Source of the DNA: Capronia americana | Lineage: Eukaryota > Ascomycota > Eurotiomycetes > Chaetothyriales > Herpotrichiellaceae | Reading direction: 5' to 3' | Length of the DNA stretch: 64,000 nt | NCBI GenBank assembly: GCA_016110215.1 | Contig: JADWQD010000014.1 | Coordinates: 1,054,001 to 1,118,000 of the forward strand | Part shown: piece after piece, positions 10,347-21,739 of the stretch | How the letters are laid out: each line of letters begins with the position of its first letter | Position numbering within the stretch: position 1 is the first letter of the stretch | Made by a program: the position numbers and the translations under genes | Notes under the pieces: model-generated | What the model was told of the DNA's origin: nothing | The model's input: the letters and a program-made list of their open reading frames with translations, nothing else | The model's database searches: none

Positions 10347-13300
10347 CTAGAAGTCGAGCCTATGCTGATTCACGCGATAGACAAAGAACTCGCAAGACAG
10401 GAGGCCGTCCTCAACTAGCTCAGTCGAATCGATTTTGCTCCTCAGCAGCATGACTTTTTCCCCAGGTGTGAGCCGGAGACTGGCCATCGGCTATTACAGT
10501 CGACAGAATATCTAGCTTGGCTGGCAACAAGCAAACAGACGTTGTTCTCCCCAGGGATTCCAGGGGCCGGAAAGGCGATATAGACGTCTATTTTAGTTCA
10601 TGGCCTGGTCAGCAGATTCAATGACGACGCCACAGTTGGCAGTGCGTACATCTATTGCAGCTTCCAGCGGCAACAAAACCAAAAGGCGGAACATCTACTT
10701 GCGAGTTTAATAAAGCAGCTAGCTCAGAGCCTGAAGCCATTCCCAAGCAGTGTGCAAGTGTTGTACGATCGACATCAAGAAAGAAGCACGGGCCCGTTAC
10801 TCAAGGAACTATCAGCAACTCTCCAATCTGTTGGGAAGTCCTATTCAAAGGTCTTCATTGCTATTCGACGCCCTCGACGAATGCAATGACAACGATGGCA
10901 GCCGCACAAAACTGTTGGATCACCTATTCAGCGCACAAAGCGAGGTCGATCTGAGAATTTTCGCAACTTCAAGGTTCATTCCAGCCATCAGCAAGAGATT
11001 CGAAGACTGTCCGCGGAAAGAAATTTGCCCTAGCCGCGAAGATATTTTTCTTTTCCTCGATACGCGAATGAGTGAATTGCCAGATTTCGTGACTGGTGAC
11101 GAGGATCTCCAGAACGAGATCAAGACTAAGATAGAGTCGGTAATTGAAGGGATGTAAGTGTTTTACGTTGTTGATTTGAGGCATCATTACGAGCTAAGTT
11201 CTTTAGGTTTCTCCTTGCACAACTCTACATCGATTCGCTCGTCGGCAAGTGATCAACAGCAGCTGTTGGAATGGCACTGAAAAGTCTGCGGAAGGCCTCT
11301 GCGGTGTCTCCAGATGGGTCGAGTGCAGTAGATGAAGCGTACAAAAAAGCCATGGAACAAATTGAGCACCAGCAAGGCGACCTGCCTCGAGACGCCCTGC
11401 TGACCCTTTCATGGATCGTTAATGCCAGGAGGCAGTTAACGGTTCCGGAGCTCCAGGCAGCCCTCGCGGTCGAGATCGGGAAACCTGCACTGGATGAGGA
11501 CAACATCCCGACCATTGGTCACATAATCAAGGCCTTGCGCTCCATTGATTGTGGTTGATGCAGAGAGCAACATTGTCCGATTGGTCCATTATACTACCAC
11601 CCAGGAATACTTTGAACGGACCCAAAATATTTGGTTCAAGAATGAGCGGATCGACATTGCACAGATTTGCATCACATATCTCTCATTCTCTGCTTTCGAG
11701 AGCGGCTTCTGTCCCTCACAAGCTGAGTTCGAGGATAGATTGGAGGCAAACATGCTCCACGGTTATGCAGCTCAAAACTGGGGAGTTCATGCTTGCGAGG
11801 CTTCGACCCTAGGCTGGGATGCCTCAAATATGGCCGACTTTCTCGAATGCGAGAGAAAATCAGAGGCGTGGAGGCAAGCACTAATGGCCGCCGAGTTTGT
11901 GTGGGGCAAAGAGAGTAGCCAAAGAGTTCCAAACTAAATGACAGCTCTACACCTCACAGGGTGCCTAGGCCTCAGTGACGTGACGGCAATGCTTCTTGCG
12001 AGAGGCCATGATCCGAATACCATGGACACGTATGGGCTAACACCCTTGTCGTGGGCCGCCAAAAACGGGCACGAGCCGGTAGTGAAGCTCCTGCTGGAGA
12101 AAGATGTTGATCTCGAGTGTAAAGACTGGTGGGTTTAATGCCACTGGCGCTGGCAGCTAGGAACGGACATTTAGCGATCTCGGCGCGGTTGCTCGAGAGG
12201 GGCGCCGATCATGAGACTACAAGCAGCAACAAGCGGACGGCGCTAACGTGGGCAGCAGAGAACGGACACGAGGCGGTGGTAAAGCTGCTGCTCGCAAAGA
12301 ACTCTAACCTGGAAGCCAAAGACAAGCTTGGTCCAACCCCTCTAGCTCGCGCCGCGAGGGAAGGCCACGAGCCAGTCACGAAACTGTAGCTCGACAGTAA
12401 GGCAGACGTTAACGCCCAGGACAATAATGGGCATTGGGCGATCTGGGAAGGGCATAATGCAGTGGTGTCACTGCTACTTCAGCGTGGCGCGGATACCGAG
12501 GTAAGGAACGCTAAGGGTGTCACAGCGCTCGCTGCGGCGATCGAGAAAGGATCTGAGACAATCATCAAACTGCTGCTGGCGAATGCGGCCACTCTGAATT
12601 ATCTGTATGCCCTCCATTACGTATATAGGGGGTCCGGCAGGGTCGAATCGGAGGCGACGTATGCCCTGGTGGCAGACTATTACGACGATCATTACCGTAC
12701 ATTTGCTGCTCAGCGACAGGTCAGCCCACTGTGGCGGGCGGCTGAGAGGAATGACGATACAGTGGTGAAGTTACTCCAGGATAGTGGTGCTCAGCTGGAC
12801 TTCAAAGAGGATGGTGAATTAGATGATGGTGATTCAAAGCAACCCCCGCTGCTGTGGGCTGCGAAAACTGGACACGAAGGGGTGGTCAGACTGTTACTTG
12901 AGAGAGGCGACGATCCCAACGCAAAAGACGCCCTCGGCAACAACGCATTCTCACTGGCTACGGGGAGGGGGCACGTGGCTGTTGTTTCGCTCCTCCTTGC
13001 CTCTGATAAAGTGGAAGCCGACTCAAGGGATCATGATGGGTGGACACCACTATCCCACGCTGCTGGGGCATCATTCAGGATGACGGACCCAGTCGTGAGG
13101 CTACTGATTGCCGCAAGCCAAGTCAACCCAGAATCCAAGGATAATATAGGCCGGCCGCCCCTGTCGTACGCTTCTGAACATGGCCGCCTAACAGCAGCGA
13201 AGCTTTTGATTGAGAGTGGCAAATTCGACCCCAACTCGAAGGATTTCTATGGCCGAACGCCACTATTCTATGCTCATTACTCTTCCGAACTTACCAAGTT

Positions 13301-13696
13301 TCTGCTCGCTTCCGGCAGAGTCAATGTCGAATCAAGAGACGAGACCGGCCAGACACCACTGTCGCATGCTGCTCGCGAAGGGATAGATGGGGTGGTCAAG
13401 CTACTACTTGAGTATGGTGCTGATAGCAACTCGGAGGACGAATTCGGCCAGACGCCGCTCATGAAGGCCAAAGCGGAATTCAAAAGAGAAGTCGAAAAGG
13501 AGAAAAATTATCTCAAAGAAATGGAAAGGGATGTTGAAAGAGAATATGAAAGAATAAAAAGGTTTCCGAGGAAGAATAAGAGGAGAAAGACCTATCAATG
13601 GTCTCGGTACGAGAGAATCCTAAATCTGCTGGCACCGGCGCAGTTCCCTACAACCCCATCTGCCAGCTCTTCCTCAGATGAGTTAGATTAGCACTT

Positions 13697-14062
13697 TCAT
13701 CTGTCTTGCTCGTGCGAAAGAGGCCAGTATTTGACCTTTCCAATGATGATTCCGTCGAGATTGCGCCGAAGAACGGTCGTAATATCTTGTTCGGTGCTAT
13801 ACGGCCGAATGCTGGTTCTCATTGAGAAACTCACAGGCTTAGCACGGTTATTGACAATTACTTTCCAGAATATGCGCCAAAAGATGGGATGTTCTGACTG
13901 ATACCCATTCATCATCACCTCCCACAAATTCTCTTTCGTCAGTTCCACATAATTCTTCTTCGCTGATCCTTTATCAGACTGGTTATCGTTAAAACAGTTG
14001 ATGATACTCAGTGTCATCTGCGAGCAGCCCGTTATTCCCCAACTCAAGTCCCGCATCGCCAT
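13697..14062 (-). CDS. Unrecognised small ORF next to the NLR locus
   Basis: A 121-residue frame lies convergent to the NLR pseudogene and ends 5 bp past its stop. It starts MAMRDLSWGITGCSQ and is mixed-charge without low complexity, signal peptide or membrane segment. No family was recognised. It could be a real small gene, a C-terminal exon of a gene whose 5' exons I cannot see, or chance. No intron or promoter evidence supports it. Confidence 0.25.
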   Translation of the reverse strand: MAMRDLSWGITGCSQMTLSIINCFNDNQSDKGSAKKNYVELTKENLWEVMMNGYQSEHPIFWRIFWKVIVNNRAKPVSFSMRTSIRPYSTEQDITTVLRRNLDGIIIGKVKYWPLSHEQDR

Positions 14063-14493
14063 CCCGCTTGCGCGAAAGAGTCCTCCACTTCACCTGGGAA
14101 TGAGGGTCTTACCCGGTGTTGTTAACTCGACCGAGATACCCGCTCTAATCGGGGTCGGCTGGTGGACTTGCTTTTCTGAGAGCGGTGACTTCGGTAGACT
14201 TCCAAGGTCATGTAACCGGAATGAAGAAGGTAGGGAGCCAAGAGGAGAAGATTAACGCTGACGCAAGACGAATTCTGTCCTTCTCCAACCGTCTCTGATA
14301 CATCGACTGACCGATTAGATTTCATCCGCCCCGTGCAGTTTGTGGGTTGTGCATGTACAGCCTCATATTGTGTCCGAGGGATATCTATCTCAACCTATGG
14401 TATGGGCTATTCTAGGACCTGGACACTCACGCCGTGAGGACATGCAACTTCTTTGCGTCGAGTCTGACCGTTTCATCTCGCTCTCCTTCACAA

Positions 14494-16230
14494 TCAGGTC
14501 TGGTAAACAGTACCGTCAGCTGGGATGGTCCCATCGACCAAGAACGCATTGATCGCCTTGGTTGTGTCTCCGTTCAGAGCCCAGCTTGTGTGACCGCCGC
14601 CATTTCTGTAAATACTGAACGCGGTTGGAACTTGGCTGCGCATGTCAAGACCCCAAGGAGAGACTGTGGCGGGATCGTAAAAGGAGTTGACCATCATGAC
14701 AGGCGGTAGTTGCGACATTCGTTGTGGATCGAGATCGTGAGGCGGGTTCGACGAGTCCACAGGCCAGCCAGAGCAGAGGGCGACGGTTTGCTGTGCGAAG
14801 CTATAGCCGAGTGTGTGTGGCGCCCAGACAGGCGCCAGGGTATAAAAGTTGCGGAAGTCGTCGAACGTAAACTGCCTGCTGTCTCGATCCGAACAGAGAA
14901 TGATGATTTGTGGGTAAATCGAAACGTCGAGGGACGAGCTGTTCGCCGTCGTAGGTGCCGAGGCGAAGTAGGATCCATTGCCGCTGTCGAAAGCTGCCTC
15001 CAGGCCCTCGGCATACCGGTACCAGCTATGCACCCGACTGGGAGCATCGTAATCGTGCAGCAACGAATACAAGAGCCCACGGAATTGCCAAGGCGCAACG
15101 ATACCATTATTTGCGCATGGAACGCCAGCGCAGCTCTGTGCGCGCAAAGTTCCCGCGTCAGTTGCTGCAGCGACACCATCCCAGATCGCAGCTTGGTCTC
15201 TCCCGTACAGTGCACAATCCGTGGTCGTATTGCACCAGCGAAAAAAGTCGTCCAACGTAGTCTCAGAGCCCACGGCGCCCGTGGAAAGATAGTTTTCCAG
15301 GGAGAGATGGCGATCATACACCCCATCCAGTACCATTCGACCAACTTTGTCGGGAAACTTCTCGGCGTATTCGGTTCCGAATTGCGTCCCGTAGGACCAG
15401 CCAAGGTAGTTCAGCTTGTCGTGGTGCAGGGCTTGCCTGAGCAAGTCCAGATCTTGTATGGCTTGATCGGTGCCCATGTGGAACTGCACACATCCATCAG
15501 CTTGAAGGAAGATGAATGACCTCTCTCCTCGCAGCGGTACAGTCTCACAAAAGAATGGGAACTCACTATCAGCGGACCAGTCATGTTGACGCAGCTCTCT
15601 CCGAAGGCTCGAGCACGAGAAAGCATATCTTTGTAGGTGTTTTCGTCCGACCCGTGGAAAGCAGGCCATGTGAGAGAATCGAGAGCATGAGGGTCACACC
15701 TGACAGGTGCACTGGCTCCAGTGCCTCTCATATCGAGGCCTATTAAGTCGTAAACCGAAAGGAGCTCGGCGTATGGGTTGGGCATGCCTTGGCCCGTTGC
15801 GATCGCCGTGGCCGCCTGGACCGGAAGAACGGTGTTTGGTGCTCCAGGTCCACCTTCCTCGCTAGCATTCACCAACAATCAGCGTTGCATTCCCTCACAC
15901 ATGACGTGGCATCGACGGAATAGTAGACATCTGCATCCAGACGCGGTGAGATGACCAAGCTTACACGTAGAGACCAGGAGCGGTACTGCTGTTGCTCGTC
16001 GACCGCAGTCTGGTGAAGACAAGTGGAATCATATCGCCATGGGGCTTAGCGTGATCGAGTGGCACCTGGATTTGGCCGCACTCGACGAGACTTGGGGTCC
16101 CCTCGGGGCATGTGATCCATTCGACCGTGGTGACATTGGCGGTTGAGGCTTTTGGTGCAGGGGAAGGGGCGGCGTGAATACGCAACGCCAGGAGGAATGT
16201 CAAGGGGATAAACAGGGTCGAGTTCCTCAT
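14494..16230 (-). CDS. Secreted S33 tripeptidyl-aminopeptidase-like alpha/beta hydrolase
   Basis: Three exons on the minus strand (15965-16230, 15567-15861, 14494-15483) join in frame to 516 aa. The introns are 103 nt (GTAAGC donor, TAG acceptor) and 83 nt (GTGAGT donor, CAG acceptor). The protein starts with a signal peptide (MRNSTLFIPLTFLLALRIHA, likely cut near APSPAP). EGGPGAPN forms the oxyanion-loop region, YDLIGLDMRGTGAS follows, and GWSYGTQFG carries the nucleophile Ser at about residue 217. A TAP-like C-terminal domain supplies Asp (VNSFYDPATV) and His (GGGHTSW). Family role: an extracellular peptidase removing N-terminal peptides from proteins or oligopeptides. Several NxS/T sites fit secretion. 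It was chosen as one gene because all four motifs are in order across the splices. Confidence 0.88.
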
Positions 16231-17340
16231 GGTGTCTCGCGAATCCGTCTCCCTCGAATAATGAGTCGTCGAGCTTTGCAATCAGACTGAATGTCTCTCG
16301 TTTGAAGACTTTTCACAAGAAGGGAGCACGAAGCACTAGATATACTCCGTTTAGCTGGGGCAATGCCGCCTGCAAGGGCATGTCGCTTGCAGTGATGTGA
16401 CATCACACGGTTGATTTCCGCCGACGAAAATCCAAGTATCATCAATCGAAATAACCAGCGTTGTCCAACTCTGATTGACAGGACCGGGTTTCAGCCATTC
16501 GTACCTGTTAAGGTGTATATCGACCGTCATGTTTGCCCCGGAAGATCTGCCAGACCCCCCTTATGTCACCCGAAAGTAGCTAGACCGCTTGGGCCGCACT
16601 TTACCTAAATAGGATCAAAGTATGGCCAAGACTTTTAGCGTCGTTTCCATACGCTCCAACATTGTCAAGTGGAGAGACGACAGCCAAACAACCTCGTACC
16701 GTCCAATCTGCACCGGCAAGGCATAGCCAGGTGCCTCGTTGAACTGCATAGGAAAGAGTCAAGATAGTCCACGACGCATTTACACTGGCTTCTCAGCGGA
16801 TACTCTCCGGCCGACGACAGCAATCATGGCGGGCAAAGCTGGCTGTCAACATCTTTCCTCTTTCGTCTTTGAATCGGCTGGTCTCCGATCTCCTCCACTT
16901 GCCAAACGCACAGGCACACATGACAGGCGAATGTCTGTACGGGTTGGTGTTGACACCCCGCTCGCGATCTGCGATTAATTTTAACATCTGCCAGGCCAGT
17001 CGTGCGGAGCCTGATCCAACATGAGCAGCAACATCGGAGTAACAGCTCATGCACCAACCGTTCGGGTCACGGCAAATCACGACCAGGGTCGCCGCTGCTA
17101 GGAAGGCCTCACACGTCGACTGGTCTGTGATCTGCAGCGGCCTGCTTGCAACAAATACGTTCGAGCCGGTATTCCCTGTCTGCTGGCTATGCCACTGACG
17201 TGGTTGACACCTGGAAAGGTGAAGTCGAAGACGGCTATGCGCCGAATTGAGGACAGTCTCTGAGACGGGCTGGTCACGAAAGCTCTAGCATGGTAGCCCC
17301 AGCACTAGCAAGCCGTTCAAACAGAGCGAGGTCCGGAGTG
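16231..17340. other. Intergenic region, no gene seen
   Basis: Promoter side of the S33 peptidase, followed by sequence with only short chance frames. No repeat or RNA gene was recognised. Confidence 0.45.
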
Positions 17341-18137
17341 ATGCTCAACCAGGATAACTTCTCCGTGCCACGTTTTGAGATGCAGGATCTCGTCACGAAG
17401 GTTATGCAGGCTGCTCACTTCTGTAAGTCAAGCCGCAGCTGCCCACTGACGTATCCTTCTCGACTTCCTTGTCTGGCCATTCCAATATTCTTGCCAGTGT
17501 GGTCATGCCCATGTTTGATTGATAGACAATGCCGGCGTTGCTAGTCTGTATACAGTGAAGGACATGCGAACCATAGACCCGCTGCCTCTACACGATATCA
17601 CAACTATCCACTATCAGTGTCATGCGATGCCGGACGGACATGGTCATTCTACGCAGATCGAACACCGAACAAAGTAGCGGTGCTCTTCGCTCCCGAGAAT
17701 GGCTCCCCTTCCGCTAGCGCTGCCTTGACTTGGCTTGGGGACATCCTGGGAGGGGGGGAGAAGACGCGCTTGGGCGACTCTACGTTGGAAGCCATCACCC
17801 TGATTTTCAGCATAGTGGTGAGCTCCCTTTCAATCCTCCTAACGCATCCAAGAAGTCTTCTCCTCCATTGCACAAGCATGGGCATGCAAGAAGTATGCCA
17901 GCTTCTTGGCTGACGAAATCGGGCACGTCCTTGAGAAGACCGTTCATCTTGACATGTCATTTTGCTGGCCGGCGATCACACTAGGCGTTTCAGTAGCTCA
18001 TTGGCCCACCAGCCCACCGCAGGCTGGTGCCACGATTTCTGCCGAGGCTGGGTAGGAAACACGGGATCGATGCAGCTTTCAAGGCCAAGGAGGTCTTGCA
18101 GCAGTTATGGGCAAGAGGTAGTACGAGTGAGACATGA
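17341..18137 (+). pseudogene. Unrecognised coding relic or unresolved gene
   Basis: Pieces with protein-like composition lie in order but in different frames. An exon-like piece (17341-17422) starts MLNQDNFSVPRFEMQDLV and ends at a GTAAGT donor. It can be spliced to 17526-17676, which reads YNAGVASLYTVKDMRT and ends in TAG. A third piece (17852-18055) contains AWACKKYASFLADEIGHVL. A fourth piece, shifted in frame (18054-18137), contains HGIDAAFKAKEVLQQLW. I do not recognise the family. It could be a decayed gene or a real gene with introns I mis-place. The absence of a single consistent frame favours decay. Confidence 0.25.
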
Positions 18138-19010
18138 TGAGATGAGTGCTTCGATCAGCCATACGCTTTCTTCCTCACGTAGCGCAGTGATTTGCGAATC
18201 CAACCGGGCCGAGAAAGTCCCTCGTATAATAGCGTGCCTTAGCCGCACTCGAACACGGCAGAGAAGCCGGAGATTTGACTCAATTGGAAATGTGGACTAT
18301 TTCCATGTTTGTATTGCCCTATGCGTCAGTGTGTACGGTGCAAAGAATCTGGTTGGGGAAAGTCCTTGGCCATGAGGTACAAGTATATTGTGATGCAGCT
18401 CAATCGCTCCACTCGACTAGAATTGAGTGGATACAATGAGGACGAGTGAGTATCTTGCACCGTGTACCTTGCTATGTACCTGAGTCCCCACTTGATTGAC
18501 CTTTCCAGGTCAGGCAAGACATACGCAGCAACGAATCACGTCCGCCGGGCATCAACCGAAGTCCTTGACGATCAACGGAAAGATTCATACTAGCAGGCGT
18601 CTACGAGCAGTAGCACTACTCGTAATTACTGTGGAGAGGAGATCCACACAGACCGAATCGAGTTATACCCGCCGCTACTAAGCCTTGCGGCTACCAACCC
18701 ATAGTACCGACGACTCCTTGTTGGCATTGCCTCGTCGAAAAAGTTGGAAACTTGTATGGAGTACTCGTCAGTTGATTCATCGGACGAGGGACACGGAGAG
18801 CAAGGTATAAGTCACAGCCATGGCTGGCACAATGTGGAAACGAAGGAACAGCTCAGCAAGCAACAACATCCCCCTAACAACACTTCTTGTCGGATCCCCT
18901 TCAGACGTCGACACTGCGACGGCTCCCTTTCTGCCAACATCAATTGAATTCTCATACTGCTCGCACTTTACCCAATTCGCGTCGATCAGACAGGAGACGT
19001 CACTGCCAGT
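18138..19010. other. Intergenic region, no gene seen
   Basis: Upstream of the GPI-anchored protein gene. Only short overlapping frames were found. Confidence 0.4.
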
Positions 19011-19744
19011 ATGATGTTGTCACTCCTCACGCTCAGCGCCGGCGCAATCTTGCTCGTCGGGAGCTCGTCCGCCCAGGATAGCGACGCGGGTGACTGTGTC
19101 TCGCAGGGCCAGGCGCTGGGGACTCGTGCCGCACAGTGGCCGTAAGTCTCTTTTGTCCCTCTCACTCTTGAAAAAACGAAAGAATCCGTTTCGCCGTTCT
19201 ATAGAATCTCGGCGACAAAAGCTAATGGAGACGTGCAGGAAACCTACAGGTGACCTTGGCGACTATGTCAGCTCGTACAGCGTGAGTTGGCACTACCGTT
19301 GGGCAACAATTGTCCACAAAGGGAAGGGGAACATATACTGAAAATAAAGTGTCTTAGAGCGCCCACAGCGGCGTCTTCTCCGACTGCCAGGCCTTCACAA
19401 GCAGCATGCCCTCGTCCCTGACTTCGGACTACGCGGCCTGGGTCACCAGCGTGTCCGAGTGGTCTGTATCCTTCGAGTCGACCGTCTCGGCGGCCGCGTC
19501 GACCTGCGTCGGCCTCAATGCGAATCCCGTCATCGTCGTTCCTACCAACTGCGCCGATGATACGGGCTCTGGAGACAGCGGCTCCAATGCTGCGACATCC
19601 CCGACAGCAGGTCCCTCCGCTAGTGCTACTGTCAGCTCCGGAGGCGACGCATCGGGTGCAAGGGCTATGGAGGTCACCGGCTTTCAGCGCATGGTGATCG
19701 CGGTTTGCGTGGGCACGGTCGCTGTGCTGGCCGTGGCTCTCTAG
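19011..19744 (+). CDS. Small secreted Cys-containing protein with predicted GPI anchor
   Basis: Three exons (19011-19141, 19239-19281, 19358-19744) join in frame to 186 aa. The introns are 97 nt (GTAAGT donor, CAG acceptor) and 76 nt (GTGAGT donor, TACTGA branch, TAG acceptor). The product opens with a signal peptide (MMLSLLTLSAGAILLVGSSS, cut near AQDSD). Four Cys follow (contexts GDCVSQG, SDCQAF, STCVGL, TNCADD), then a Ser/Thr/Gly/Ala-rich linker and a C-terminal hydrophobic tail (MVIAVCVGTVAVLAVAL) preceded by small residues, which is the pattern of a GPI-anchor signal. It resembles fungal cell-surface proteins of the infection-structure-specific type, but the exact family is uncertain. 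It probably acts at the plasma membrane or cell wall. The start could be 19011 or the adjacent ATG at 19014. Confidence 0.8.
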
Positions 19745-20611
19745 GTTGCAAAATTCCAGGTAGAGCTGTCGAGGGATGAGTGGAATGGGTGCGAGTTTAG
19801 TGTTCTGGAGGAGAGATGAGAGGCAGATCCATATGTTTGATGGATCGAGAAATTCCGAGCAACTTGGACAGTGTGATGCTGCTCCTGCGTGAAAAGGGAA
19901 CGTCTTTATTGAACAAACGCAAGTACTTACGACCGTCCTCGTAGCGCATCATCGAGGTTGTTCTTTGCGGAGCACTATACACTGTAGGCTTCTGATGCCC
20001 AACTGATAATACAAATCCTCTCGTCTTCGCTCTTGTAGCATCTCTTTGGCCCTACTCACCAGGTTCTACCTCACCACCTGCGAAATAACGTCGATGGAGA
20101 GATTTGCGTTCGCTGTGTTGTAAGATGGCAGTTCAGCTCTTCTTCTCGTTATTCGATGTAGTCTGGCTCGCCCAGAGAGGAGAGGAGAGGTCGTTGATTC
20201 GTCCGTTAAATAGCGGCTCAAAACGATAGACTGTTCAAAATCATCTACCCTCTCTTAACGGGCTGCATCGAGTAATTCTCAGTTTGTTGGAATGGTCAAG
20301 ACAGTGGGGAGGACTAATAGCCGGAAGCCACACCCCCCGCGTACCCAGTAGAGGCCACGCATGCGAGCCACTGGTGACCCACAGGCGGCATCAGCCATCT
20401 GGCATGATTTTGCTTGGCGGACTCAAAGTTGTGGAGAGTCAAGGCCAGTTACGAAAAGCTCCCAAATGACGCGCAGTTGAGGTGGCTTGGACTTGTACAA
20501 GTATTCCAGACTGACATTGCTGCGAGAGAGGTCGTTTGTCATGGCCTTAAAGATTGCCATTTCTGTCCGCTAAAACACCTGCCACCTCGACACCCACTTC
20601 CAACTCACGCA
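19745..20611. other. Intergenic region, no gene seen
   Basis: 3' flank of the GPI protein gene and promoter side of NUS1. Frames here are short. One runs into NUS1 in frame from 20414, but its residues lack family similarity. Confidence 0.5.
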
Positions 20612-21739
20612 ATGGCACCGTTCACCGAAAACGACACCAAATTATACCGCAGAGATGTCGCCACAGGCGGTCGCACTCTTTCAGCGGCAGAGCGTGAGAG
20701 GCTTCTGCAACCATATCTCCCTGCGCCGATTTCAGACACCTCGGAGACGAATCCCCCCCAGTCGGCCAACCGACCTGCTCGCCAAAAGTCTCGCGGACAC
20801 AAGCGAAGAGTTCGACCGTTCCTAAAGGCGAAGCTTCATATCCTGATCTTCTTCCTCATCCAACTCGTTTTCGGAATCTATATTCGGCTGCGCCAGATCT
20901 ACCATGCAACAGTCTACAGACTACTGGCGATCCGACACTACCACCATCGCACGCCAGAATACATCCAAAGAGACGTTAAGAACCTCGACCGCATACCGGA
21001 ACACCTGAGCGTGATCTTGAAGTTCAAGACAGAAGAAGACGGAGGACTCGAAGCACTGATGGACGAAGTGGCAGAGCTGTGCGCGTGGTCCGCCGCCGCA
21101 GGAATCCCTTTGTTGAGCGTCTACGAAAAGTCGGGCATCCTCAAAACATACATGACACCGCTGCAGGAGCTGGTGAAGCAGAAGCTGGCGTCGTACTTTG
21201 GTCCACCGCCCGCAGCGCCGACGCTTCGGGTCTTTGCTCCCAATCATCCATCGATAAGTTCATCGAGGACACCGTCGCCGCAAATACAAGCACAGTCCGC
21301 AGACGGGCCAGACGGTGGTCGAATACATCTGGATCTTCTCCTCCTCTCGGCCACAGACGGGAGAGATACATTGGTCGACCTGACTCGCACGTTAGCCGAG
21401 ATGGCACAGGCCCACAAGATCCATCCCAAGGACATCACTTCCAATTTGATCAACGCCGAAATCAGCGCCACCACAGCAGTCCCCAGCTCAAGAACACAGC
21501 ACGGGCCCAAACCGGCAGGCAAGGAAGTGGAAGCAGGAGAGCCCGATCTGGTCATTGTCTTTGGACCGACCGTGAAGCTGGATGGCTATCCGCCTTGGCA
21601 GATACGGCTCAGCGAGATCTACTGCGTGGGCGACTCGGGCGGAGATGTCTCCGGCAGCGGCAGCACCAGAGTCGAGTACCAAGCTTTCTTGAGGGCGCTG
21701 TGGAGGTACGCTGGGGCAAAGTTCAACTTTGGAAGGTGA
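20612..21739 (+). CDS. NUS1: Dehydrodolichyl diphosphate synthase complex subunit NUS1 (NgBR-like)
   Basis: A single exon of 375 aa; the ATG at 20612 (MAPFTENDTKLYRRD) was chosen over upstream in-frame codons. The N-terminal half has a basic stretch (SRGHKRRVRPFLKAK), then a membrane segment (LHILIFFLIQLVFGIYIRL, about residues 75-95). The C-terminal half is the cis-prenyltransferase-like fold: RIPEHLSVILKF, then LCAWSAAAGIPLLSVYEK, then EPDLVIVFGP and the end LSEIYCV to RYAGAKFNFGR. Known role: the non-catalytic partner that activates the cis-prenyltransferase in the ER membrane and supports dolichol synthesis for protein glycosylation. It lies convergent to TPC1. A polar insert (about residues 215-245) looks species-specific. 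Confidence 0.9.
   Translation: MAPFTENDTKLYRRDVATGGRTLSAAERERLLQPYLPAPISDTSETNPPQSANRPARQKSRGHKRRVRPFLKAKLHILIFFLIQLVFGIYIRLRQIYHATVYRLLAIRHYHHRTPEYIQRDVKNLDRIPEHLSVILKFKTEEDGGLEALMDEVAELCAWSAAAGIPLLSVYEKSGILKTYMTPLQELVKQKLASYFGPPPAAPTLRVFAPNHPSISSSRTPSPQIQAQSADGPDGGRIHLDLLLLSATDGRDTLVDLTRTLAEMAQAHKIHPKDITSNLINAEISATTAVPSSRTQHGPKPAGKEVEAGEPDLVIVFGPTVKLDGYPPWQIRLSEIYCVGDSGGDVSGSGSTRVEYQAFLRALWRYAGAKFNFGR

Larger units (their letters stand above)
9082..13691 (+). pseudogene. Eroded NLR-type gene: PNP/UDP phosphorylase domain, NACHT, ankyrin repeats
   Basis: The order of parts is that of fungal STAND/NLR receptors. It starts with a PNP_UDP-type domain (VGWVCALP near the start, VGIGGGIP, VEMEAAGLMN, IRGICDYSD). 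Then comes a NACHT NTPase: Walker A remnant GIPGAGKAI near 10560, Walker B LFDALDEC near 10863, and ATSRF near 10965. Ankyrin repeats run from 11938 to about 13480, followed by a charged C-terminus. Two introns are still readable (10187-10245 and 11154-11206). In-frame stops occur at 10344, 10416, 10581, 11250, 11935 and 12387. Frame changes are needed near 10863, 11545 and 12130. The Walker A Thr/Ser is replaced by Ala, and a stop follows two codons later. All nine lesions fall between 10344 and 12390. The PNP exon (to 10343) and the last 409 codons of ankyrin repeats (12462-13691) are open. Family role: incompatibility or innate-immunity sensing. The full receptor cannot be made from this copy. 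Confidence 0.85.

Noticed and set aside
9082..13691. Repeat-induced point mutation as the cause of NLR decay
   Set aside because: Most lesions are frameshifts or stops needing transversions from the family codon; only one stop fits a C-to-T type change, and there is no AT-rich shift.
14710..15519. Plus-strand frame of 269 codons inside the S33 peptidase
   Set aside because: Antisense of the catalytic exon; the minus-strand reading has signal peptide, splice sites and catalytic triad.
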